64,000 bases of DNA, from the NCBI GenBank assembly GCA_016709225.1, contig JADJEE010000001.1:3224001-3288000 (forward strand), in the 5' to 3' direction. Below are positions 8,466-17,212 of the stretch, in pieces. Each line of letters begins with the position of its first letter. Position 1 is the stretch's first letter. The DNA comes from Deltaproteobacteria bacterium (GTDB taxonomy: Bacteria; Myxococcota_A; Polyangia; Nannocystales; Nannocystaceae). The notes under the pieces were generated by a model. The model saw only the letters and a list, made by a program, of their open reading frames with translations, was not told the DNA's origin and ran no database searches. The position numbers were made by a program, and so were the translations under genes.

Positions 8466-9455
8466 CTAGAAGCGCGCGAGCACGCCGAGCCCGGCGTAGC
8501 CGGCCGCACCCGCACGACGCGGCACGAGGGTGGGAGCGAACACCACACGCGAGGCCGCTTCTTGCTTGGCGTGCTTGCGCCGCGGCACGCCGAAGCCCAG
8601 CAACACGGAGCCTGCGACGACACCGGCGACGCCGACACCGGCGAGTGCGATCGGCAGCGCGCGCTCGCCCGGGCCCGAGTTCCCCGCGAACGCGAGCGCG
8701 CCGAGCAGGAACACGCCACCGGTTGCGAGCGCGATCGAACCACCGATGATCATGCCGCGCCCGCTCTTGTACTGCTTCGACAACACCGGGTCGGTGCGGA
8801 GGATCTCGTTCATCGCCGCATCGCGACGCTTCTTCTCGGCGTTCTCGACCCCGACCACGACCGGCGGCGGAGCGTGCTTCTCGGCCTCCGAGATGCGCGT
8901 GTCGAGCGTCGCGATCCGCTCGCGCACCCGCTTGAATTCCTCGATGGTGCGCTCGTCGGGCTTGTAGAGCAGCTGGTAGTTGGCGAGGAAGTCCTCGAGC
9001 AGCGCCTTGGCCTTGCGCAGCCGCGTCACGTCGCGATCGATCTCGTAGGCCTTCTCTTGCGCGGTGGCGATGTTGTAGACGAGGTCGTTGCGGACCTCGA
9101 GGTTCTCGTCGGTCTCGGGCAGCAGCGCCAGCGCGCGGGTCCAGTCGGCGATCGCACCGTCGTAGTCCTTCGTGGCGTACTTCGCCTTGCCCTCGCCGTA
9201 GACCCGCTTGACCTCTTCCATGTCCGCGGCCGACGGAGCCGCGGCGGCCTTCCCCTCGGCCTTGGCAGCGGTCGGTGCCGCGGTCGCCGGTTCAGGCGCG
9301 GCGGCATGCGTCGGCAGCGATACGGCCAGCGCGAGCAGCGACGCGACGACGGGCCCGCCCCAGCGCGGTCCACCGCCGACGATGCCTCGGATCTCCGCCT
9401 CGTCCCGGGCGCGGCCTTGCGCCGTCCGGGTCGTCACCTGCTCGCGATCGCTCAC
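8466..9455 (-). CDS. Exported TPR-like protein with two C-terminal membrane helices and terminal RF
   Basis: 329 residues. A hydrophobic segment ends near SLPTHAAA (export signal with a long charged n-region), then an Ala/Pro linker, a TPR-like unit (VKRVYGEGKAKYATKDYDGA), a predicted helical stretch rich in Arg/Glu, two Gly/Ala-rich membrane helices (MIIGGSIALATGGVFLLGAL and IALAGVGVAGVVAGSVLLGF) and an end GLGVLARF. Same family layout as the product at 5726-6547. The start is GTG at 9455; a TATCCT hexamer lies six bases upstream, which would give a nearly leaderless transcript. Role unknown; a scaffold or envelope anchor is plausible. Confidence 0.75.
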   Translation of the reverse strand: MSDREQVTTRTAQGRARDEAEIRGIVGGGPRWGGPVVASLLALAVSLPTHAAAPEPATAAPTAAKAEGKAAAAPSAADMEEVKRVYGEGKAKYATKDYDGAIADWTRALALLPETDENLEVRNDLVYNIATAQEKAYEIDRDVTRLRKAKALLEDFLANYQLLYKPDERTIEEFKRVRERIATLDTRISEAEKHAPPPVVVGVENAEKKRRDAAMNEILRTDPVLSKQYKSGRGMIIGGSIALATGGVFLLGALAFAGNSGPGERALPIALAGVGVAGVVAGSVLLGFGVPRRKHAKQEAASRVVFAPTLVPRRAGAAGYAGLGVLARF

Positions 9456-9786
9456 CGCCGGAGGATAGCCCAACCGCCGGGATGCGGCTGCGAAGCGCGT
9501 CACAACCCGCCGCGGGCGCGCCGACGCCATCCCCGAGCCGCAGATGCGGCCGTCTCGGTCGCGAGCGACGCGGCGGCGGGAACCAAGTCGCTGCGCGCGG
9601 ATCCAGCCGCGGCGCGACGACGGTGCCCGCGGCGGCCCGCGCCCCGGCGCAACGACGCGATCGGTCGCTTGGCGCAGGCTCCCTGGATCCGTAATTTTTT
9701 TTTCGGCGACCACGTGAGCGCGCGCCGCACCTCGCCCTTCGTCGCCCGCTTGACCTCGCACCGCGCTTCACCGCAAAGTGGGCGCC
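9456..9786. other. 331-base divergent intergenic region
   Basis: This is the only gap over 300 bases. It holds a TATCCT hexamer (reverse strand, 9467-9462) beside the start of the TPR gene, a run of nine T near 9692-9700, and TTGACC/CAAAGT on the forward strand just before the lipoprotein gene. The rest is GC-rich with no convincing ORF, RNA gene or repeat. The T run is unusual for this base composition and could act as a curved or UP-type promoter element for the forward gene about 90 bases away. Confidence 0.5.
9750..9779 (+). promoter_or_regulatory. Candidate promoter of the lipoprotein gene at 9787
   Basis: TTGACC (9750-9755), an 18-base spacer and CAAAGT (9774-9779) stand seven bases before the ATG. 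The -35 is close to consensus and the -10 is weak. If used, the transcript would have almost no leader. Confidence 0.35.
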
Positions 9787-10224
9787 ATGGTGCGCACGAC
9801 GACGATTCTGGCTTGTGTCCTGCTCGCAACCGCGTGTGGCAAGGACGTGGAAGACCCCGGGTTCACCGCGACCGCGACCGCGACCGCGACCGCGACCGCC
9901 ACGGGCAGCACGAGCGGTGACGACTCGACCTCGACGTCGGGCGCATCGATGTCCAGCACGTCGGCGAGCACGACGGCGAGTGCGACGACCGACTCGGCCG
10001 ACAGCACCACCGACCCGGGCACCACCGGCCCGACCAGCGACACCATGGACCAGGGCTGCGGCGACGGCATGATCAGCCCCGGCGAGCAGTGCGACGGCAC
10101 CGACCTGCAGGGCTTCAGCTGCATGAGCCTCGGCCTCAACGGCGGCACGCTCTCGTGTGACTCGGTGACCTGCACGTTCGACACTTCGATGTGCATGTCG
10201 ACCAGCGGTGGCACGAGCGGCTGA
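9787..10224 (+). CDS. Small lipoprotein with Thr/Ser-rich linker and Cys-rich domain
   Basis: 145 residues. A signal peptide ends in the lipobox LLATAC, then an alternating Thr-Ala tract encoded by six hexanucleotide repeats, a Ser/Thr-rich linker, and a Cys-rich domain starting CGDGMISPGEQCDG that matches the DUF4215 / Myxococcus cysteine-rich repeat style. Lipidated and probably displayed on the outer membrane, with the linker as a flexible stalk. Its 3' end overlaps the start of the next membrane glycosyltransferase gene by 17 bases, so the two are probably co-expressed. Function unknown. Confidence 0.8.
   Translation: MVRTTTILACVLLATACGKDVEDPGFTATATATATATATGSTSGDDSTSTSGASMSSTSASTTASATTDSADSTTDPGTTGPTSDTMDQGCGDGMISPGEQCDGTDLQGFSCMSLGLNGGTLSCDSVTCTFDTSMCMSTSGGTSG
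9865..9900 (+). repeat. In-frame hexanucleotide repeat, six units
   Basis: Five copies of ACCGCG and one of ACCGCC in a row, encoding alternating Thr-Ala in the lipoprotein stalk. Slippage would change the stalk length in two-residue steps without breaking the frame. Confidence 0.85.
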
Positions 10225-11776
10225 TCGCGCGCCCGCTCCGGCCGGCCTCCCCACGCCAGCGCGCCGCACCATCGCGCTGGCGTATTTCGTGGTTTGCCTC
10301 GCGGTGTACGCCTGGACGGCGCCGGGCCGGATCCTCTTTCCGGACGACGAGATCGCCTTCCAGACCACGCGCGCGCTGTGGCGGGACGGCGGCCTCGCCA
10401 TCGAAGGGATCCCCAAGCGAACCGGCGAGCTCGAGGGCCGACCCGACGGCACGTTCGGGTGGGCGCCGGGTCGCGACGGCCGGCGTTACGGCTTCTTCGG
10501 ACACGCGCTGTCGGTGGTCGCCTTGCCCGCGTACGGCGTCGGCGAGTGGCTCGCACCGCGGGCGCCCGAGACCTGGCGGCACGCGATCCGATCCGATCAC
10601 TACTTCCTGCACCGGCGCTCGCCGGAGGCGGACTGGACCCGGCTCGCGGTCACGACCACGAACCTGTGGGTCACCGCGTGCACCGGCTGGTTGCTCGCAC
10701 GATGGCTGCTGGCGCTGGGCTTCGCGTGGCGTGCGGCGCTCGGCGTCGCGCTGGTGCACGCGTTCGCCACCGCGGCGTGGCCCTACAGCCGCACGTTCCT
10801 GTCCGAGCCGCTGTCCGCCGCCACGCTGGTCGGCTGCGCATGGGCGATCGCCGAGCTGCACCAACGGCTCGCCGCCGGTGTGGACGAGATCGGCGAGCTA
10901 CGGCGGTGGTCGATCGTCGCCGGGCTGTTCGCCGCGATCGCCGTCCACGTGCACGTACTCAACGTGGTCGCGCTGCCGTGCCTGCTGGGCTACGCCGCCG
11001 CGCCGCTGCGCGCACGCCTGCGTGAGCCGGCCGTGCGCGCGGCGCTGCTGCCAGCGTGCGCGCTCGCAGCCGCGAGCCTGGCGTTGCTGCTGTGGGGGCA
11101 GTGGTGGCGCTTCGGCGATGCGTTCGAGACCGGGCGCTACGATCACTACAGCCACTGGATCGCGCCGGGCGAAGGCATGCTCGCGACGCTGGTGGGCCCC
11201 GGGCGCAGCGTGTGGCTGTACTCGCCGCCGCTGCTGCTCGCCGCGGTGCGCTGGCGCGGGTGCCTGCGCCGGATCCCCGCGGCGGCGTGGTTCATCCTCG
11301 CGATCGCGCTCACGCGGTGGCTGGTGGTCGCGCTGCGGAGCGACTGGTGGGGGGGTTGGTCGATCGGGCCGCGCTACCTCCTGCCGGTGGTGCCGTTGTT
11401 GCTGATGCCGCTGGCGACGTGGTTCGAGCCCGGCGGCACGCGCGGCCGTACCGGCAAGGCGGTGCTCGTGGGCGTGCTGCTGCTGGCGACGCTGCTGCAG
11501 CTACACCTCGCACTGCACAGCATCTTCGAGTGGATGCTGCACCTCACCACCACCGGCTCACCGGACTTCAACTACCTGCGACGCTCGCACTGGCTGCCCG
11601 GCTCGAGCCCCATCGCGGGCTTCTTCGGCCTGCCGCTCGACACGCTCTCGCAGGGCGCGATTGCGCTGGCGCGCCACGGCCACGCCGGCCTCGCGTGGTG
11701 CTTCGCCGGCATCGCAGCCGCCGGGCTGGTGGCCGCGTGGTGGCTCGTGCGCGCGTTCCGACGCGACGTCGCGTGA
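10208..11776 (+). CDS. Polytopic membrane protein, GT39/ArnT-like glycosyltransferase family
   Basis: 522 residues with about ten membrane helices. The first helix is followed by a large loop with FPDDEIAFQTTRAL and GRRYGFFGHAL, the same position and flavour as the NQNSRFALTRAL loop of the product at 4207-5742. Later helices include WWGGWSIGPRYLLPVVP, recalling the GPRH motif of that protein. Both are probably GT-C fold transferases using a polyprenyl-linked sugar, acting at the periplasmic face. The start is GTG at 10208, inside the lipoprotein gene. The exact reaction is unknown. Confidence 0.7.
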   Translation: MARAADRAPAPAGLPTPARRTIALAYFVVCLAVYAWTAPGRILFPDDEIAFQTTRALWRDGGLAIEGIPKRTGELEGRPDGTFGWAPGRDGRRYGFFGHALSVVALPAYGVGEWLAPRAPETWRHAIRSDHYFLHRRSPEADWTRLAVTTTNLWVTACTGWLLARWLLALGFAWRAALGVALVHAFATAAWPYSRTFLSEPLSAATLVGCAWAIAELHQRLAAGVDEIGELRRWSIVAGLFAAIAVHVHVLNVVALPCLLGYAAAPLRARLREPAVRAALLPACALAAASLALLLWGQWWRFGDAFETGRYDHYSHWIAPGEGMLATLVGPGRSVWLYSPPLLLAAVRWRGCLRRIPAAAWFILAIALTRWLVVALRSDWWGGWSIGPRYLLPVVPLLLMPLATWFEPGGTRGRTGKAVLVGVLLLATLLQLHLALHSIFEWMLHLTTTGSPDFNYLRRSHWLPGSSPIAGFFGLPLDTLSQGAIALARHGHAGLAWCFAGIAAAGLVAAWWLVRAFRRDVA

Positions 11777-11832
11777 GCTGGGCCCGGCCTGGCTCGACCG
11801 CCGCGGTCGGCTTTGGCATGCTCCGCGCCGTC

Positions 11833-13332
11833 ATGAACGACAAGGCCGACAAGATCACGCCGCGCGCCGAGGACTACCCCCAGTGGTACCAGGACGTCAT
11901 CCGCGAGGCCGACCTCGCCGAGTCGGCGAAGGTGGTCAAGGGCTGCATGGTGATCAAGCCATACGGCTATGCGATCTGGGAGAAGATCCAGCGCGACCTC
12001 GACGCGCGCTTCAAGGCCACCGGCCACAGCAACGCCTACTTCCCGCTGCTCGTGCCGCAGTCGTTCATGACCCGCGAGGCGCAGCACGTCGAGGGCTTCG
12101 CGCCCGAGCTCGCGGTGGTCACGCACGCCGGCGGCGAGAAGCTCGAGGAGCCCTACGTCATCCGCCCCACCAGCGAGACCATCATCGGCCACTTCTTCGG
12201 CAAGTGGATCTCGAGCCACCGCGACCTGCCGATGCTGGTCAACCAATGGGCCAACGTCATGCGCTGGGAGCTGCGCACGCGACTGTTCCTGCGCACGACC
12301 GAGTTCCTGTGGCAGGAGGGCCACACCGCGCACGCGACCCACGAGGAGGCGATGCAGGAGGTCCTCCGGATGCTCGACGTCTACGGCGACTTCGCCGAAC
12401 AGATGATGGCGATGCCCGTCATCCGTGGCATCAAGACCGCCTCCGAGCGCTTCGCCGGCGCGGTCGAGACCTTCTGCATCGAGTCGTTCATGCAGGACGG
12501 CAAGGCGCTGCAGGCCGGCACCAGCCACGACCTCGGGCAGAACTTCGGCAAGGCCTTCGACGTGAAGTTCCAGTCCGAGGGCGGCGAGCTCGAGTACGTG
12601 TGGCAGACCAGCTGGGGCGTCTCCACCCGCTTGGTCGGTGGGCTCATCATGAGCCACTCCGACGACGCGGGACTGGTGCTGCCGCCGCGCATGGCACCCA
12701 TCCACGCGGTCATCATCCCGATCTACAAGAATGACGACGAGCGCACTCGGGTGATGGCCGCCGCCGACCGCCTGGCGAAGGCGCTCGGCGACATCGACAT
12801 CAGCGAGCCGCGGGCCCGCTACCGCGACTTCCTCGAGGTCCACATCGACGACCGCGACCTGCGTCCGGGCGCGAAGTTCTATCACTGGGAGCGCCGCGGC
12901 GTGCCGATGCGCATCGAGATCGGGCCCAAGGATCTCGACAAGGGCCAGGTGTGCGTGAAGATGCGGGTCGACGGCGCCGCTGGCACCGGCAAGCAGTTTC
13001 TCGCCGAGGCCGAGTTCCTCGCCACCGTGCGCACGCGACTCGACACCTACCAGGCCGATCTGTACGCCCAGGCGCTGCGTCGCCGCGACGAGCGATCGGT
13101 GACGCTCGACACGTGGGAGCAGTTCCTCGAGGTCTTCAAGGGCGAGGGCAGCACGTTCGCGTGGTGCCACTGGGATGGCACCGCGGCAACCGAGGCCGCG
13201 ATCAAGGCCGAGACCAAGGCGACGATCCGCTGCGTGCCGCTGGCGGGTCAGGGCCCCGCGCCGCAGCCCGGCGTCTGCATCAAGAGCGGCGCACCGTCGG
13301 CGCAGCGGGTGCTGATCGCCAAGGCGTACTGA
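11833..13332 (+). CDS. proS: Prolyl-tRNA synthetase (archaeal/eukaryote-like type)
   Basis: 499 residues with the order of the ProS type without a bacterial editing insertion: an N-terminal DYPQWYQDV, class II catalytic core with RPTSETII (111-118), WANVMRWELR, TEFLWQEGHTAH, GTSHDLGQNF and SHSDDAGLVLPP, then the anticodon-binding domain starting at AVIIPIYKND, and a C-terminal zinc-binding-like domain ending in tyrosine, as usual for this type. It charges tRNA-Pro with proline in the cytoplasm. I took the ATG at 11833; another at 11818 would add five residues. Confidence 0.95.
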   Translation: MNDKADKITPRAEDYPQWYQDVIREADLAESAKVVKGCMVIKPYGYAIWEKIQRDLDARFKATGHSNAYFPLLVPQSFMTREAQHVEGFAPELAVVTHAGGEKLEEPYVIRPTSETIIGHFFGKWISSHRDLPMLVNQWANVMRWELRTRLFLRTTEFLWQEGHTAHATHEEAMQEVLRMLDVYGDFAEQMMAMPVIRGIKTASERFAGAVETFCIESFMQDGKALQAGTSHDLGQNFGKAFDVKFQSEGGELEYVWQTSWGVSTRLVGGLIMSHSDDAGLVLPPRMAPIHAVIIPIYKNDDERTRVMAAADRLAKALGDIDISEPRARYRDFLEVHIDDRDLRPGAKFYHWERRGVPMRIEIGPKDLDKGQVCVKMRVDGAAGTGKQFLAEAEFLATVRTRLDTYQADLYAQALRRRDERSVTLDTWEQFLEVFKGEGSTFAWCHWDGTAATEAAIKAETKATIRCVPLAGQGPAPQPGVCIKSGAPSAQRVLIAKAY

Positions 13333-13345
13333 TCGACGTCGCGTG

Positions 13346-13378
13346 GGCGGGGCGTCGACCCGACGCCTCGGCCCCGCC
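13346..13378. terminator. Hairpin between convergent genes, candidate bidirectional terminator
   Basis: GGCGGGGCGTCG (13346-13357) pairs with CGACG (13361-13365) and CCCCGCC (13372-13378) around a small bulge. It sits 14 bases after the proS stop and 34 bases from the convergent gene's stop. No T run follows, so intrinsic activity is uncertain. Confidence 0.4.
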
Positions 13379-13411
13379 AGCGGCTGTGACCGCCATCGCC
13401 GCGTGCGCGCG

Positions 13412-14167
13412 TCAGGGCACGCGACGACGCACGAGCTCAGGCCGACTGGCGAGCGCCTTCTCGAGCTCGGCGATCTCTTCGGCCTTCAGGTAGCTCATGC
13501 TCTTGGCGCCGCCGGGGAGCACCAGCTTGACGATGGGCTGCTCGCCCTTGCCGTCGATCTCGTAGGTCTCGCAGTTCTCGACCTGCTCCATCAAGCGGGC
13601 CAGCCGCGGCGAGCTGAACTTCGGCGCCTGCACGTTGCGCTTGTAGCGGAAGACCTTCTTCGGCTTGAAGCCGGGCGTGCCCTCGGCGCGCAGCAACGAC
13701 TCGTTGGCGTTGTTGATGCGCGAGCGCAGCGCGTTGTCGGCCTGGCGCAGCTCGTTGTGCTCGACGTCGCTGACGTCGCGGGTGTGGGCGGCCATCACCG
13801 ACAGCTCGTTGCCCTCGCCCTTGGCGTACTCGAACTTGCGGCACACCACCTCGACCGAACGACGTCCGAACAGCGAGCCCGAGGTCAGCAGCAGCATCAC
13901 CGCCACGTCGATGCGCTCGGACACGATGCGCGCCAGATCCCGCACCACCCGCTCGTCGTCGACCTGGATGCCAGCGGCGCCCTCTTCGTTGGCGACGAGC
14001 ACGAACTGCACCGCGCCGTCCTCGGGCGCCGGGGTCGGCGCCTCCTTGCCTTCGAAGGTGCGCTCCCAGCCGAGATCGACCAGCGCCTTCTCCATCGCCG
14101 CCTCGAGCTTGGGCAGCTTGCAGGCGCCGCGGGTCTCGATGAGGGCCGTTGCCAGTTGGAGTGCCAT
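13412..14167 (-). CDS. Hypothetical soluble protein
   Basis: 251 residues, not recognised. It begins MALQLATALIETRG and predicts as an alpha/beta N-terminal half (acidic, with VQFVLVANEEG and VAVMLLLTSGSLFG) and a basic C-terminal half (FKPKKVFRYKRNV) with KSMSYLKAEEIAELEKAL near the end. There is no signal peptide or membrane helix, so it is cytoplasmic. ATG 14167 is chosen; an in-frame ATG at 14266 would run across the intergenic region and into the divergent small gene. It is divergent from the 51-residue gene at 14256 with an 88-base gap. Confidence 0.7.
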   Translation of the reverse strand: MALQLATALIETRGACKLPKLEAAMEKALVDLGWERTFEGKEAPTPAPEDGAVQFVLVANEEGAAGIQVDDERVVRDLARIVSERIDVAVMLLLTSGSLFGRRSVEVVCRKFEYAKGEGNELSVMAAHTRDVSDVEHNELRQADNALRSRINNANESLLRAEGTPGFKPKKVFRYKRNVQAPKFSSPRLARLMEQVENCETYEIDGKGEQPIVKLVLPGGAKSMSYLKAEEIAELEKALASRPELVRRRVP

Positions 14168-14255
14168 CTTGGACGCGTCCGCGGCGGAGTATGGCACAGC
14201 CGCAAACCCACCGAAAACTGGCGCACGCCCCCGGCAGTTCGCCAAGCTCGGGGCC

Positions 14256-14411
14256 ATGCAAGGCATCGTGCTGGACGAACTGCTGGGCGGGACGTGGACC
14301 GCGCCAGATGTCGACGACGAGTACCCAGACGAGGCGGTGGCCGAAATCCAGGGGCTGCTGGGCGATCTCGTCGAGGCGCTGTCGGGGGCCCCCGCGGCTG
14401 ACGCGCGCTGA
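14256..14411 (+). CDS. Small acidic hypothetical protein (51 residues)
   Basis: A short ORF starting MQGIVLDELLGG, strongly acidic (DVDDEYPDEAVAEIQ) and ending in a helical, Ala-rich tail. It is at the right place for a gene: between divergent promoters and just before the next forward gene, from which it is 64 bases away. No homologue is recognised. The acidic character and helix prediction support a real small protein, perhaps a regulator or partner of the following product. Confidence 0.5.
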   Translation: MQGIVLDELLGGTWTAPDVDDEYPDEAVAEIQGLLGDLVEALSGAPAADAR

Positions 14412-14475
14412 ACGCGGTCGCGCCGGGACGCCCGAGGGGCTTGCGCCCGGCGGCGCCCGACCGCACGTGGGGTGG

Positions 14476-15171
14476 GTGTCGGTCGCGTTCTCCGTGCAGC
14501 GGTTCCGTGCGCACGACGGGGAGCAGTCGGCGCTCGTGGTGAACCCGGCGGAGCACCTGCGGGTCGACGCCCGCCGCCTGCCGCGGTTGCGGGCGGGCTC
14601 CGGCTTGGGGCCGATCGAGTCCGCGGTCCTCGCGGAGGCTCGACGGTTGTCGGACGTCGTGCGGGTCTGCATCTACCGCGGGCGCGATGACGAGGGCCGC
14701 GGCTCGTGGAGCTTCTGCGAGTCGACCACCGCGGCCGAGCGCAACGAGCTCGCGCGCCTGATGCTCCGCGATCAGCTCCGGGTCTACCGCGAGCTGCTGC
14801 GGCTCGGCATCGGCCTCTTCATCCACACCGAGTTCGGCAACCTCGAGGTCAGCGCCTACCGCAGCGCGATCGCACACCACATCGAGGCCAATGCGCTGGT
14901 GCTGGCCGATGCGGCTGCGGACCCGGAGGACCGCGCCCGCGCCGACGCCAATCAGTGGATCCTGCGCAACGTGACGTTCTTCTTCGGCAACCCCATGCGC
15001 TCGATCCTCGATCGCGTGTTGCCCGACAAGATTGCCCTGCTCGATCGCCGCATGCATCGCGTGCGCGAGAAGGTGCTGGCACTGCCGGCAGAGCCGCGAC
15101 CCGCTGCGGCTGCCTCGTCGCACGGCGACCCGCCGTTCGAGCGACGCCGCAGCGCTAGAAGCGGCCGCTGA
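14476..15171 (+). CDS. Hypothetical cytoplasmic protein
   Basis: 231 residues, not recognised. The middle is rich in Arg and Leu with long predicted helices (ERNELARLMLRDQLRVYREL), and the C-terminal half contains WILRNVTFFFGNPMRS. No signal peptide or membrane helix. GTG at 14476 (or 14467, three residues longer) is the best start. The last 17 bases overlap the convergent membrane-protein gene. Coding is supported by length and the lack of a better frame. Confidence 0.6.
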   Translation: MSVAFSVQRFRAHDGEQSALVVNPAEHLRVDARRLPRLRAGSGLGPIESAVLAEARRLSDVVRVCIYRGRDDEGRGSWSFCESTTAAERNELARLMLRDQLRVYRELLRLGIGLFIHTEFGNLEVSAYRSAIAHHIEANALVLADAAADPEDRARADANQWILRNVTFFFGNPMRSILDRVLPDKIALLDRRMHRVREKVLALPAEPRPAAAASSHGDPPFERRRSARSGR

Positions 15172-15841
15172 ACGACAGCTGGGCGCCGCCGGCTTGCATG
15201 CCCGCCGACATCCGGAACCGCTCGAACATGCGGATGCGCCGGGCCTGCGCCACGCCCACCAGCGTGAACACTGCACCGCCGAGCTGCAGTACGCCGGCCG
15301 CCGCGTCGAGCCAGCGGTCGGTGGCGGAGTGCGTGCGGGGCATCGCGAGGAACGGGCCTACCAACGGCACCAGCAGTGCGCGCCCGTAGGCCTCGCGCCC
15401 CGCGTGCGGCGCGGGGCTACCCGGCGGCCGCGACTTGCGTGCGCGGTCGATCGCGACCGCACCGCCCAGCGCCGTGAAGCCATACACGAGCGTGAACATC
15501 ACCGCGCCACCGACGATCATGCCCCGCGCTTCGCGGAGCGACGTCGTCGGGGCGGGCGGCGCGGCGCAACACGTCGGCGCCGTGGCAGCGACCACCACCG
15601 GCGGTGGCACGGTCGCGGCGGGCACGGTCGCCACGCTCGGTGCGGCGGTCACGGCCGCCGGTGCCGCGACCGCGGCGGCCACCGGCACCGGCGCGACGGA
15701 CGGCGCCGTGGGCGTGGGCGCGGCGGCGGTGCCCTCGGCGAGGCCGGGCTCGCGGCGCGCGGACGCACGCTGGGGCAGGCCAGCGGTGACGACGAGGGCG
15801 GAGATCGACGCGACGGCGGTCATCCAGTGGTTTCGGCACAT
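15155..15841 (-). CDS. Exported protein with Ala/Pro/Val linker, membrane helices and terminal RF
   Basis: About 228 residues from ATG 15841: signal peptide ending near PQRASA, a long Ala/Pro/Val-rich linker, a CC pair, then hydrophobic helices (MIVGGAVMFTLVYGFTALGG; VLQLGGAVFTLVGVAQ) and an end AQLSFSGRF. It has the helices and final strand of the TPR/two-helix family but lacks a TPR block. GTG 15859 is an alternative start. Function unknown; its C-terminus suggests the same envelope role as its relatives. Confidence 0.7.
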   Translation of the reverse strand: MCRNHWMTAVASISALVVTAGLPQRASARREPGLAEGTAAAPTPTAPSVAPVPVAAAVAAPAAVTAAPSVATVPAATVPPPVVVAATAPTCCAAPPAPTTSLREARGMIVGGAVMFTLVYGFTALGGAVAIDRARKSRPPGSPAPHAGREAYGRALLVPLVGPFLAMPRTHSATDRWLDAAAGVLQLGGAVFTLVGVAQARRIRMFERFRMSAGMQAGGAQLSFSGRF

Positions 15842-15948
15842 GCGGTGGGGTTCTCGCACGGGTGGTGCCCATGGGCGGGTCCGCGATCACCTGCGAGCGC
15901 GAGTTCTTGCCGATCGACCGCGCGCACTTGTGGCAAAACCAACGGTCC

Positions 15949-16452
15949 GTGGGCACCGCAATCCTGCCGATCTACATCACCCCCGAGGGCCACAAGAAGG
16001 TCAAGGACGAGTTCGACTGGCTGTGGAAGGTCGAGCGCCCGCGCGTGACCCACGAGGTCGAGACCGCCGCCGCCCACGGCGATCGATCCGAGAACGCGGA
16101 GTACCAGTACGGCAAACGCCGCCTGCGGGAGATCGATCGCCGCCTCAAGTTCCTCTCCGACCGGCTCGAGCGCATGAAGATCGTGCACCCCGAGTCGCAG
16201 CGCGACAACGGCACGCGGATCGGCTTCGGTGCGTGGGTCGTGCTCGAGGACGAAGATGGTGGCCGCCACACCTACCGGGTCATCGGCCCCGACGAGACCG
16301 ACGCCGATCGCGGCCTCATCAGCATGGACTCGCCGATGGGTCGTGCGCTCATGGGCCGCGAGCCCGACGACGAGATCACCGTGGCGCGCCCCCGCGGCCC
16401 CGCCAACTTCGTGATCCTCGCGGTCCACTATGGCGACGGGCCGCCGCCATAG
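15949..16452 (+). CDS. greB: Transcription elongation factor GreB
   Basis: A Gre factor of about 167 residues. The N-terminal coiled coil carries YITPEGHKKVKDEFDWLW and GDRSENAEYQYGK, with the two acidic residues at the tip that stimulate RNA polymerase to cleave backtracked RNA. FLSDRLERMKIV and the C-terminal FKBP-like domain (FGAWVVLEDED; SMDSPMGRALMG) follow. WLW and the RREIDRR-type region favour GreB over GreA. GTG 15949 gives the usual GreB length; an ATG at 15871 would add 26 residues that do not look like the family. It works in the cytoplasm with RNA polymerase. Confidence 0.9.
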   Translation: MGTAILPIYITPEGHKKVKDEFDWLWKVERPRVTHEVETAAAHGDRSENAEYQYGKRRLREIDRRLKFLSDRLERMKIVHPESQRDNGTRIGFGAWVVLEDEDGGRHTYRVIGPDETDADRGLISMDSPMGRALMGREPDDEITVARPRGPANFVILAVHYGDGPPP

Positions 16453-16490
16453 CGGAGCAGCGAGCCACGTCGCCACCGGCTCTTCGCAAC

Positions 16491-16544
16491 CCCCGAGAAT
16501 CGTTGCGCAGTGTCACTCGACGGGCGAACGGCGACGATTCGGGG
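16491..16544 (+). terminator. Imperfect hairpin after greB
   Basis: CCCCGAGAATCGT (16491-16503) pairs with ACGATTCGGGG (16534-16544) except for a two-base bulge, with a 30-base loop. It begins 38 bases after the greB stop. Only a short T-poor tail follows, so it may be a weak terminator or an RNA structure. Confidence 0.3.
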
Positions 16545-16595
16545 AACCTTTGCACGCCATCGTGCGTCTAGTGCTTCCTGCGGAGACGACGACCC

Positions 16596-17198
16596 ATGCG
16601 AAGCGCAGCGATGGTGGTGGTGATGGCGGGTGTGATGGGTGCGATCGCGAGCCCGGCGGGGGCCTGCCTGCGCCGGCCGCCGCCGCAGCCGAAGCTCGCC
16701 AAGCAGGTCGATACCACCCAGCGTGACGTGCTCGCGGCCGAGAAGGCCCTCACACAGGGCAAGCATGAACAGGCGGCTGCCCTGGCCCGGCGCGCGGTCC
16801 CCAACCTCGGTCAGCTGCCGCCCGCCGACGCTGCGGCGCTGGCCACCCGGGCCCAACGGACCCTCGCGATGGCGACGGTGCGCAGCGGCGGTGCGATCGA
16901 GGTGGTGGACGGCGAGCGCCCGGCCAACCTCGCCTGGGCCCAGCTGGTGCTCACGTACCAGTCGGCGCTGGCCCGCGACAACGTCGTGATCCAGCTGCAG
17001 CTCGCCGAGGCGCTCGCCGCCGACGAGTACCAGCGCGGTCGCGCCCGCACGATGCTGCGCGATCTCTCGGCGCGCGACGTGATGCCCAACGCGCAGGGCT
17101 ACGCGATGCTCGCCCAGCTCGAAGGTGACCCGAGCCTGCGCGACGCGGCCCTGGGTCGCTGCCGTGACCTCGGCGGTGCCGGCGGGTGCAAGGCCTGA
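16596..17198 (+). CDS. Exported TPR-like helical repeat protein
   Basis: 200 residues. A signal peptide (MVVVMAGVMGAIASPAGA) ends just before Cys24, so it may be lipidated, although SPAGAC is a poor lipobox. The mature part is made of paired helices (AEKALTQGKHEQAAALARRA; WAQLVLTYQSALARDN; LQLAEALAADEYQRGRARTM) consistent with TPR or SEL1-like repeats. It precedes the four-heme lipoprotein gene by 14 bases on the same strand, so it probably belongs to that operon and may scaffold the redox proteins. Confidence 0.7.
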   Translation: MRSAAMVVVMAGVMGAIASPAGACLRRPPPQPKLAKQVDTTQRDVLAAEKALTQGKHEQAAALARRAVPNLGQLPPADAAALATRAQRTLAMATVRSGGAIEVVDGERPANLAWAQLVLTYQSALARDNVVIQLQLAEALAADEYQRGRARTMLRDLSARDVMPNAQGYAMLAQLEGDPSLRDAALGRCRDLGGAGGCKA

Positions 17199-17212
17199 GG
17201 GATCGACCCGCG

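Noticed and set aside
9692..9700. Intrinsic terminator T run
   Set aside because: No hairpin precedes it on the forward strand and no forward gene ends there.
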